Below, piece by piece: positions 15,218 to 21,117 of a stretch of DNA of 21,117 bases. The notes beneath the pieces are model-generated. The model made no database searches. It worked only from the letters and a program-made list of their open reading frames with translations, and was not told where the DNA came from. How positions within the stretch are numbered: position 1 is the first letter of the stretch; each line of letters starts with the position of its first letter. Position numbers and translations under genes: made by a program. Origin of the DNA: a bacterium (lineage in GTDB: Bacteria > Hinthialibacterota > Hinthialibacteria > OLB16); contig JAJVIK010000026.1 of NCBI GenBank assembly GCA_022072055.1, positions 1 through 21,117 of the forward strand, read 5' to 3'.

Positions 15218-16083
15218 TCCAAAGAATCTTGGAGATTCTTTCACGGTCGTCAGGCGGAGTCCGAGTACAAGAGGTTCTTCGTAGAATGGAAAGGGAGATG
15301 GAACTCTCCGTCTATGAAAAGAGCTCCTATCCATCCCGGCCGGATGTGATGCGCTTTGACAAGATTGTTCGATTCTTAACAATCGGTCCAGTGAAGGCCG
15401 GCTGGATGACAAAGGATCGAGGTCTTTGGACAGTCACCGAGGAGGGGCTTCGAGCGTATAAGCAGTTTCCTGACCCAGTTCAGCTTGCTCAGGAAGCAAG
15501 TCGCTTGTACCACACGTGGAAGAGAAACCAGCCGGATGAACCCTCTATGGAAGAAGCGGATGAGACACCTGGTCCAAAGGCCACGCTTGAGCAAGCGGAG
15601 GAGCAGGCTTGGACTGAGATTGAATCACACCTGAACCGCATGAATCCTTATGATTTTCAGGACATGGTGGCGGGACTATTGCGTGGAATGAAATACTACG
15701 TTTCCTGGGTTGCCCCTTTGGGTGCGGACAAGGGAGTGGACATCATCGCTCATATTGATCCGCTGGGTGTTCAACGTGGTCGGATCAAGGTTCAAGTTAA
15801 GCGCCGAGCAGATAAGATTGCTGTCGGTGAGATACGGTCCTTTATGGCGCTCTTGTGGGAAGATGACGTTGGAATCTTTGTCACAACTTCGGGATTCACC
15901 ACGGAAGCAGAGAGGGAAGCCCGCGGTCAGGAGAAACGTCGATTGATGCTCTTAGACGCCAGACGGCTGCTGACTCTCTGGATTGAGCACTATGGAATGA
16001 TCCCGGATCAGCAGCGCCGGCTCCTCCCGCTAAGAGCGATCTACTATCTTGACCCCGACGAGAATGTCTCTGACGAAGAGTGA
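15181..16083 (+). CDS. Mrr-type restriction endonuclease (type IV-like)
   Basis: The protein is 300 residues from TTG 15181, with GGGAGGAG upstream. The N-terminal ~100 residues form a winged helix of the Mrr_N type (GWMTKDRGLWTVTEEGL as wing and helix), followed by an acidic linker (115-140). The C-terminal PD-(D/E)xK nuclease domain (about 155-275) shows YDFQDMVAGLL, then G181-A-D-K-G-V-D187, and Q205-V-K207 on the next strand, the Mrr catalytic pattern. Relatives cut foreign, often methylated, DNA. There is no methyltransferase or specificity subunit, consistent with a type IV enzyme. Base composition is clearly lower in GC (26 of 60 in 15181-15240, 28 of 60 in 15361-15420) than its neighbours (36 of 60 in 17101-17160), which suggests acquisition by transfer. 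Confidence 0.85.
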   Translation: MAETSRKRQGEIIQRILEILSRSSGGVRVQEVLRRMEREMELSVYEKSSYPSRPDVMRFDKIVRFLTIGPVKAGWMTKDRGLWTVTEEGLRAYKQFPDPVQLAQEASRLYHTWKRNQPDEPSMEEADETPGPKATLEQAEEQAWTEIESHLNRMNPYDFQDMVAGLLRGMKYYVSWVAPLGADKGVDIIAHIDPLGVQRGRIKVQVKRRADKIAVGEIRSFMALLWEDDVGIFVTTSGFTTEAEREARGQEKRRLMLLDARRLLTLWIEHYGMIPDQQRRLLPLRAIYYLDPDENVSDEE

Positions 16084-16126
16084 GCGATCCTATTGTGGGT
16101 TAAGTCGAGAACCAGAGGTTCCACCC

Positions 16127-18325
16127 TTGACCAGATCAGCCCAACTCCTCCCCTTCTTCCTCTTCCTTGCGCTCCTCGTGTGGACCTCCGAGGCGCGTTC
16201 GGAGCCGCTTGAGGGCGCCGACAAGTTTGTCTCGGAGCTGGAGGACTGCGCGCAGGCGATCCTCGGTGGGGACCGCGCCGCGCGAACGCCCGAGATTGCG
16301 GTCGCCTATAACCGCGCCAAAGAGGCCCGGAGGAAGGGTGTGGATCAGGCCGGACAGGAGGAGGCCGAGCGCCTGAGGGCCGAAGCGGACCGGATGCTGC
16401 TCAAGCTCTTCGAGGATTTCGAGGGCGGAAGAGAGGTCCGGATTTCCGACAGCGGCCCCGCGATGGACCTTACCCCTACGATCCGGGTTCGTTCCGACCC
16501 GGAGCCGGTTTTGCTCCGCGTGTCCGCCGGAGAAGGCCCGACCTCGTTCGCGGTCGCCGACGCCGACTTGTGGGCCCATGCGGTCACATTACCGTTGCTC
16601 GAAATCCCCTATCACCCGCCTGGAACGACCTGGGTTCTCCTGCTCTTGAGGAACGCGCCCTCCGGAAGGAACGCGCAAGAGGTCCGATTCAAGAGCAACG
16701 AGGATCCCCCCAAGACATGGGTTGCGGGTTTTCCGATCGAGGCTTCTCCTTGGGGACGGGTTCAGGTCCACATCCTCGATGAAACCGGAACTCCGGTCCC
16801 CGCCATGGTGCGCTTGACCTCCAGGAAGACCGGACAGACGCGAAAACCTTCCGGGGCGGTGCTCTTCGATGAGCAAGTGGACATCCCCGCGCATGGACGG
16901 CCCTCGTTCGACGGCGCCCATTCCGCGAACCTCCCCGGCGAATGGAAGGGCCGCTACTGGGTGCTGCCCGGCCCCGGTGAGACCGCGCTTCCCCCGGGGG
17001 AATGGGAGATCCATGTTCGCCGCGGGTTCGAGTTTGTCCCGCTTCACGAAGCCTTCACGGTGGAGTCCGGAAGGGTCACCGAGAAGAGGCTGACCCTCAA
17101 GCGCTGGATCGACATGCCCGCGCTCGGATGGTATTCCGGAGATGACCACATTCATTCGCGCATCCAAGACGATGCGGATGCCGAGCGGCTGATGGCGTGG
17201 GTCCGCGCGGAGGATGTGCACGTGGCCAATGTGCTCCGGATGGGAGACCATCTCCGAGTGTATTACGAGCAACGCGGCTTTGGCCCGGAGTTTCGTGTCC
17301 AGGAGGGAAGCTATGCGCTGGTCCCCGGACAGGAGGACCCGCGCTATTTCATGGGGCACGCGCTCGGCCTGAATCTCACCGCTCCGGTCCGGGACGAAAA
17401 GCGCTATTTGCTGAACGACTGGATCGCGGACACCATTCATGCCCAGGGCGGGCTGTACGGACATTGCCACCTGGCCAACAACCTCTTTGACATCGAGCGG
17501 GACCTGGCGCTGCTGATGCCGGAGGGGAAATCCGACTTCGGGGAGATCCTTCAGTTCCGAAAACTTGGGATCAAGCAGTATTACGATGCGCTGGATTTGG
17601 GCTGGAAGCTCGCGGCCTCGGCGGGAAGCGACACCCCTTATGGCTCCTCCTTGGGAGAGAACCGGGTCTATGCGTATGTGGGGACCGAAGGTTTTTCCGT
17701 CGATGCCTGGTTTGAGGGACTGCGAAGGGGGCGCACCTTTGTCACCAACGGCCCGATGCTCGACCTGCGCGTGGATCAGGCGCTTCCGGGCGACACGGTC
17801 GCATCCAAGGAGAACCGAGCGCTTCCTGTCCGCGCCATCGCTCGGGGGATACCGCTCGGCAGCGCGCCACGGACCCTGCGCTTGGTGTGTCACGGCGAGG
17901 TGGTGGCCTCGGCGACCTCCGAGAACCCGGACCAGGCGGAGCTTCAGTTGAACCTCGAACTCCCCGTCGAGTACGGTTTCTGGATTGCCGCGCAAGTGGA
18001 AGGCTGGGATCAATCGGTGGGGCACACCACGCCGGTCTATGTGGCGCGCGAAGGCTACCGCTTCTGGAATTTTCAACGCGCGCGGGAGATCATCGCGCAT
18101 TACCAGCGAGTCCTGGCCAACCTCGAGGGGATCCTCACCCACCTTCACGACCAGGATCGAGCGGGGAAGGTGAGCAAGATGGACTTTGTCAATCAAGGAC
18201 TGCTCTTTGGAGCGCCGGAGGTGTTGGAGCGAGTGGAGCGCGCGCGCGGGCACTACAACAACCTGCTCGCCGTTCACGACGCCGAGGCCCAGTCGCGCGC
18301 GAAAGGGGACCGTGCCGATGAGTGA
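16127..18325 (+). CDS. Exported CehA/McbA-type PHP-domain metallohydrolase
   Basis: The protein is 732 residues if it starts at TTG 16127 (AGAGG upstream); the frame is open back to an ATG at 16049 inside the Mrr gene, less likely because the signal peptide (LLPFFLFLALLVWTSEA) would then be internal. Residues 25-200 are helical and beta segments of unknown type; about 210-330 look like a carboxypeptidase-regulatory-like fold (VQVHILDETGTPVPAMVRL). The PHP-like domain starts at GWYSGDDHIHSR, with metal-type residues D340, H341, H343, then G-D374-H375 and G-H446-C-H448, and ends with SAGSDTPYG and a beta-rich C-terminal part. CehA-type enzymes are metal-dependent hydrolases of diverse esters or phosphoesters; the substrate is unknown. 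It is first in a three-gene operon, overlapping the next gene by 8 bases. Confidence 0.8.
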   Translation: MTRSAQLLPFFLFLALLVWTSEARSEPLEGADKFVSELEDCAQAILGGDRAARTPEIAVAYNRAKEARRKGVDQAGQEEAERLRAEADRMLLKLFEDFEGGREVRISDSGPAMDLTPTIRVRSDPEPVLLRVSAGEGPTSFAVADADLWAHAVTLPLLEIPYHPPGTTWVLLLLRNAPSGRNAQEVRFKSNEDPPKTWVAGFPIEASPWGRVQVHILDETGTPVPAMVRLTSRKTGQTRKPSGAVLFDEQVDIPAHGRPSFDGAHSANLPGEWKGRYWVLPGPGETALPPGEWEIHVRRGFEFVPLHEAFTVESGRVTEKRLTLKRWIDMPALGWYSGDDHIHSRIQDDADAERLMAWVRAEDVHVANVLRMGDHLRVYYEQRGFGPEFRVQEGSYALVPGQEDPRYFMGHALGLNLTAPVRDEKRYLLNDWIADTIHAQGGLYGHCHLANNLFDIERDLALLMPEGKSDFGEILQFRKLGIKQYYDALDLGWKLAASAGSDTPYGSSLGENRVYAYVGTEGFSVDAWFEGLRRGRTFVTNGPMLDLRVDQALPGDTVASKENRALPVRAIARGIPLGSAPRTLRLVCHGEVVASATSENPDQAELQLNLELPVEYGFWIAAQVEGWDQSVGHTTPVYVAREGYRFWNFQRAREIIAHYQRVLANLEGILTHLHDQDRAGKVSKMDFVNQGLLFGAPEVLERVERARGHYNNLLAVHDAEAQSRAKGDRADE

Positions 18326-19526
18326 TTCGAGTGTGGGTCATCCAACCGCGCCAGGGGCACGGTCCCCCTGGGGCTGGGTTTTCCTCCTCCTATCAGGGGT
18401 GGTCTGGATCGGCTGCTCCACCGAACCGATCCCCGCTCCAACTCCTGTCGCGGTGAGCGAAGGCAAGTCCTCGCCGCGGGCGCCCGCTCCGGAGGCGGCC
18501 CAGCCAACCGCCACTCCCGCGCGCCCCTTCGAGGGGATTCGCGTGCGCGTTCCGGGATGGCTCGCGGGCGCCGCGCGCAAGGAGCTCCTCTCGCGAGTCT
18601 CGGCGGTCTTCCCCGGCAAGGAGATTCAGTTGGTGGACGCGGAGGATCCGGTCCGCAATCGGATCTGGGACCTGGCGCTCCTGCCGCGTGGCGCCGCGCA
18701 CCCCGCCGCCACGCCGGGCAAGGCCTGGGTGATCGAATCGCTTGCGTTCTATGTGAACACCGCCCTCCTGCGCGCGGAGACCATGAGCCAACCCACAACC
18801 TGGGAACTGGCGACCCGCATTGCCGAGAAGGAGGTCCCGAGCGCCACCGCGCCGCGCGCCCTGGCGCTCGCGGGTGACCCGCCGGGGCTGGCTCAAACCT
18901 TTGAGGCGCTGGCAACTCTGGCGGGGGCCACCTCCGGAACTCGACTGGCGGATCCCCGTGCGGCTCGCGCGCTGGACTTCCTGGCCGAACTTCACCGCAG
19001 GGGCTTGTACCGCATCGGAGACAAGGAGGGACTGAGCGCGAACACCGCCGCGGGAAAGGTTGGAACCGGGCAAGCGATCCTAGCGCTAGGCTGGGAAACC
19101 GACATGGCCTGGGTGGCGGATCGAACCAAGTCCCCCGTGGCCAACCGGATCGAGGTCCGTGATCCGCCGAGCTTCCAGGACTACCCGCGCGCGAAGGGGA
19201 AACCGACTCGGGTTTGGTGCTGGACCGCGCGTGAAACCGGAGGGGCGACTCAGGCGCTTGAAAGCCTCGTGAATTCCCTCACCCTGTGGGACCCCGGTCC
19301 GCTTCCCGGCGGAAGATGGATTGGGGGAATCACGGAGGCAGCCTCCTTCCCGGCGCCGAGCGACCTCTTCGTGTTTGATCTTCGACCCGGACAGGACTAT
19401 CGCGACACGACCGCCCAACTGCGCGAGGGGTGGAAGGTGGGCGCGAAGAGTCTCGACTTGCTGCGGGCGTTTGAAATCCGCTTCGCTCAAATCCAGAAGG
19501 AACTTGAATCAGGAGCTTCGCCATGA
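18318..19526 (+). CDS. Solute-binding-protein-like lipoprotein
   Basis: The protein is 402 residues from ATG 18318, overlapping the upstream stop by 8 bases. A membrane segment (19-32) ends at C33 in WIGCSTEP, a lipobox-like site with an atypical Trp at -3, followed by a Pro/Ala-rich spacer. The fold resembles family 1 extracellular solute-binding proteins: AFYVNTALLRAETMSQPTTWEL is abbreviated here as FYVNTALL and TTWEL, with later TFEALATLAGA and alternating helices. Such proteins usually feed an ABC sugar transporter, but no permease or ATPase gene is here, and the protein is diverged. It may instead bind ligands for its operon partners. It overlaps the next gene by four bases (ATGA). Confidence 0.65.
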   Translation: MSDSSVGHPTAPGARSPWGWVFLLLSGVVWIGCSTEPIPAPTPVAVSEGKSSPRAPAPEAAQPTATPARPFEGIRVRVPGWLAGAARKELLSRVSAVFPGKEIQLVDAEDPVRNRIWDLALLPRGAAHPAATPGKAWVIESLAFYVNTALLRAETMSQPTTWELATRIAEKEVPSATAPRALALAGDPPGLAQTFEALATLAGATSGTRLADPRAARALDFLAELHRRGLYRIGDKEGLSANTAAGKVGTGQAILALGWETDMAWVADRTKSPVANRIEVRDPPSFQDYPRAKGKPTRVWCWTARETGGATQALESLVNSLTLWDPGPLPGGRWIGGITEAASFPAPSDLFVFDLRPGQDYRDTTAQLREGWKVGAKSLDLLRAFEIRFAQIQKELESGASP

Positions 19527-20668
19527 AAAGTCTCGGTCTTCCTCTATTCGTTGTCCTGGCCATCACCGCCCACGGCCAGGAGGTCCGCTTTCAGAAACAG
19601 GTCTTGAACACGCGCTTCTATTCCGAGGGGTGCGCGGTGGGGGATGTGAACCGGGATGGCAAGGTTGATGTCCTCGCGGGGGCTTACTGGTATGAGGCCC
19701 CCGGTTGGGCGCCGCACGAGATTCATTACGCCACGCCGGTTGTCCCTAATCAAGGCTACCAAAAGTCGTTTATCAACGCGGCGATGGACGTAAACCAGGA
19801 TGGGTGGATCGATCAGATCGTGGTGGGGTTTCCCGGCGAGCCGGTGTTGTGGTTCGAGAACCCGAGACACGGTCGAAGCCACTGGGTGTCGCATGAGATT
19901 CACCCATCCGGCTGCAATGAGTCTCCACAGACGGGCGATATCGACAAGGATGGACGCTTGGATTTGCTGTTTGCCTACGCGCCGGAGAACCAGATGGCTT
20001 GGTTCGCTCCGCCGCTCAAACCGGGCGAAGGGGCCTTCAGCCGTTATCCGATCAGCGGTCTCAACGCTCCCGGAACCGACCGCTACTCGCATGGACTTGG
20101 GGTGGCCGACATCAACGGGGACGGTCGGAACGATGTGATGGTCACCGAGGGGTGGTGGGAGGGAGGCGCGGACCCCAAACAACCGAACTGGACCTTTCAC
20201 CCCGCGCCGTTTGGCCCGGCCTGCGCCCACATGCACGGGTATGATTTTGACGCGGACGGGGACACCGATCTGATCTCCTCTTCCGCTCACAATTACGGCA
20301 TCTGGTGGTATGAACAGAACAAGGACGACAAGGGGGAAACCACCTGGACCCAGCATGAGATTTACAGCAAGGCCTCCCAGACCCACTCGCTCGGTTTCGC
20401 GGACATCAACCGGGATGGGCTTCCCGATCTGATCACCGGCAAGCGCTTCTTCGCGCACAACGGCCATGATCCCGGGGCGTTCGAACCGGCGGTGCTCTTC
20501 TGGCTGGAGTTCTCCCGCAAGGAGGGAAAACCCAGTTGGACCTACCATCCGATCGACAGCGACTCAGGAGTCGGCACTCAATTCGTGGTGGAGGACATCA
20601 CCGGGGATGGCAAGTTCGATATTGTGACCTCGAACAAGAAGGGGACTTATGTCTTTCTTCAGGAGTGA
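19523..20668 (+). CDS. Secreted FG-GAP/VCBS seven-repeat beta-propeller protein
   Basis: The protein is 381 residues from ATG 19523 (ATGA overlap with the upstream stop). Residues 1-18 are a signal peptide ending at AHG-QE. Seven repeats each have a calcium-type loop D-x-(N/D)-x-D-G followed by a hydrophobic strand: GDVNRDGKVDVL, DVNQDGWIDQIV, GDIDKDGRLDLLF, ADINGDGRNDVMV, FDADGDTDLIS, ADINRDGLPDLIT and EDITGDGKFDIVT. Seven such repeats predict a seven-bladed propeller. It is presumably secreted or surface bound, and may act in binding of sugars or cell-surface partners. No enzymatic motif is present. It ends the three-gene operon and converges on the VapC-like gene with a 20-base G-rich gap. 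Confidence 0.85.
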   Translation: MKSLGLPLFVVLAITAHGQEVRFQKQVLNTRFYSEGCAVGDVNRDGKVDVLAGAYWYEAPGWAPHEIHYATPVVPNQGYQKSFINAAMDVNQDGWIDQIVVGFPGEPVLWFENPRHGRSHWVSHEIHPSGCNESPQTGDIDKDGRLDLLFAYAPENQMAWFAPPLKPGEGAFSRYPISGLNAPGTDRYSHGLGVADINGDGRNDVMVTEGWWEGGADPKQPNWTFHPAPFGPACAHMHGYDFDADGDTDLISSSAHNYGIWWYEQNKDDKGETTWTQHEIYSKASQTHSLGFADINRDGLPDLITGKRFFAHNGHDPGAFEPAVLFWLEFSRKEGKPSWTYHPIDSDSGVGTQFVVEDITGDGKFDIVTSNKKGTYVFLQE

Positions 20669-20688
20669 GGCGGTGGGGGAGGGGGGGG

Positions 20689-21021
20689 TCAGAGTTTCTC
20701 CAACTGAAGCCCATCCACCTCATCGAAATGAGCATCATGCGTTAAGAGAGTCAGATCATGTTGGATGGCCGTCGCGGCGATCCAGATATCATTCTCGGGC
20801 AAAGGCCGACCTCGCGCGCGAAGTTTGGACTTTATCAGTCCGTAATGTCGGGCGGTTTCTTGGTCGCATGTCAGGACAACATTTCCCGCCGCAAACGAGT
20901 CAATTCTCTTCACGTTCGTCTCAAACCGAGCGGACTTGAGAGCTCCAAAGTAGAGCTCTCCGAGCACAACACTCGAGACAAAGACTTCGTCTGACCTGCC
21001 CCCGTTCTTTGTACCACTCAC
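20689..21021 (-). pseudogene. VapC-like PIN-domain toxin lacking its N-terminus
   Basis: The reading frame gives 110 residues from GTG 21021. The strand VFVSSVVLGELYFGA (E22), the helix ENDIWIAATAIQ (D78) and LLTHDAHFDEVDGL (D96 and D100) match VapC ribonucleases of type II toxin-antitoxin systems, which cleave tRNA or rRNA. The usual first ~25-30 residues, with the essential LDTN aspartate, are missing: the sequence from the GTG to DEVFV is unrelated (SGTKNGGRS), and the frame continues back into the palindromic repeat at 21054-21100. The gene therefore looks truncated and probably inactive. No antitoxin vapB is visible up to the edge. Confidence 0.7.
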
Positions 21022-21053
21022 AATGAGAGGAAATCCGTTTGTGCACGCACACC

Positions 21054-21100
21054 GCTGTGGCCGTGGAGTGAGGCCGTAGGCCGAACGGAACGGCCACAGC
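21054..21100. repeat. Large palindromic intergenic repeat
   Basis: GCTGTGGCCGT (21054-21064) and ACGGCCACAGC (21090-21100) form an 11-base perfect stem around a 25-base loop, which itself contains GGCC-GTA-GGCC (21072-21082). This is the layout of a dispersed palindromic element. It lies at the point where the VapC-like gene loses its N-terminus. The remaining bases to the right edge show no gene. Confidence 0.6.
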
Positions 21101-21117
21101 CCCGCGCAAACTCCGCT

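Noticed and set aside
16589-18277. A 562-codon minus-strand frame opposite the PHP hydrolase gene
   Set aside because: It is antisense shadow; the plus strand carries the HxH metal motifs and an operon arrangement.
19544-20548. A 334-codon minus-strand frame opposite the FG-GAP gene
   Set aside because: The plus strand has seven regular calcium-loop repeats and a signal peptide; the minus frame is their complement.

Overview
The window is a GC-rich (roughly 60%) stretch of bacterial chromosome. It probably comes from an uncultured bacterium of the Planctomycetota or a neighbouring phylum such as Sumerlaeota, Hydrogenedentota or Omnitrophota. That placement is inference: it rests on the mix of a giant secreted protein with a Thr/Pro linker, a secreted FG-GAP propeller protein, a CehA/McbA-type PHP hydrolase, a Tat-exported sugar-isomerase-like protein and a DUF1287 protein. 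No rRNA, tRNA or ribosomal-protein marker is present to fix it.

Layout. 1-228: the 3' end of a transposase gene cut by the left edge, then a REP-like hairpin. 229-2360 (minus): a translationally coupled pair, a FliK-like protein followed by a REC-PilZ response regulator. 2423-6942 (plus): a near-consensus promoter and a structured leader drive one huge secreted modular protein, which ends at a strong intrinsic terminator. 7149-9387 (plus): a macrodomain hydrolase, then a secreted toroid-type glycosidase-like protein whose reading frame is interrupted by an in-frame TAG 29 codons before its apparent natural end. 9403-10197 (minus): a DUF1287 protein. 10393-11238 (plus): an adenylate kinase with its own promoter. 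11252-11608 (minus) and 11716-11919 (plus): a small zinc-ribbon protein and a small helix-turn-helix protein, divergently arranged. 11932-13356 (minus): a Tat-signal sugar-isomerase-like protein. 13607-14701 (plus): a membrane, coiled-coil, zinc-ribbon protein of unknown family.

14730-16083 (plus) is an accessory island. It holds a minimal nucleotidyltransferase (MNT) antitoxin-type gene, whose HEPN partner survives only as a start-like stub, and an Mrr-type restriction endonuclease gene of visibly lower GC content. 16127-20668 (plus) is a tight three-gene cluster (8- and 4-base overlaps) of exported proteins: a PHP-domain metallohydrolase, a solute-binding-like lipoprotein and a seven-repeat FG-GAP/VCBS propeller. 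20689-21021 (minus) is a VapC-like PIN toxin that lacks its N-terminal catalytic segment, next to a large palindromic repeat at the right edge.

Functionally, most of the chromosomal-type genes concern exported proteins and carbohydrate handling. The window edges and the 15-16 kb region carry remnants of mobile, toxin-antitoxin and defence genes. I see no single unmistakable new multi-gene machine. The best candidates for novelty are the giant modular protein, the exported PHP/SBP/FG-GAP operon, and the TAG-interrupted glycosidase.
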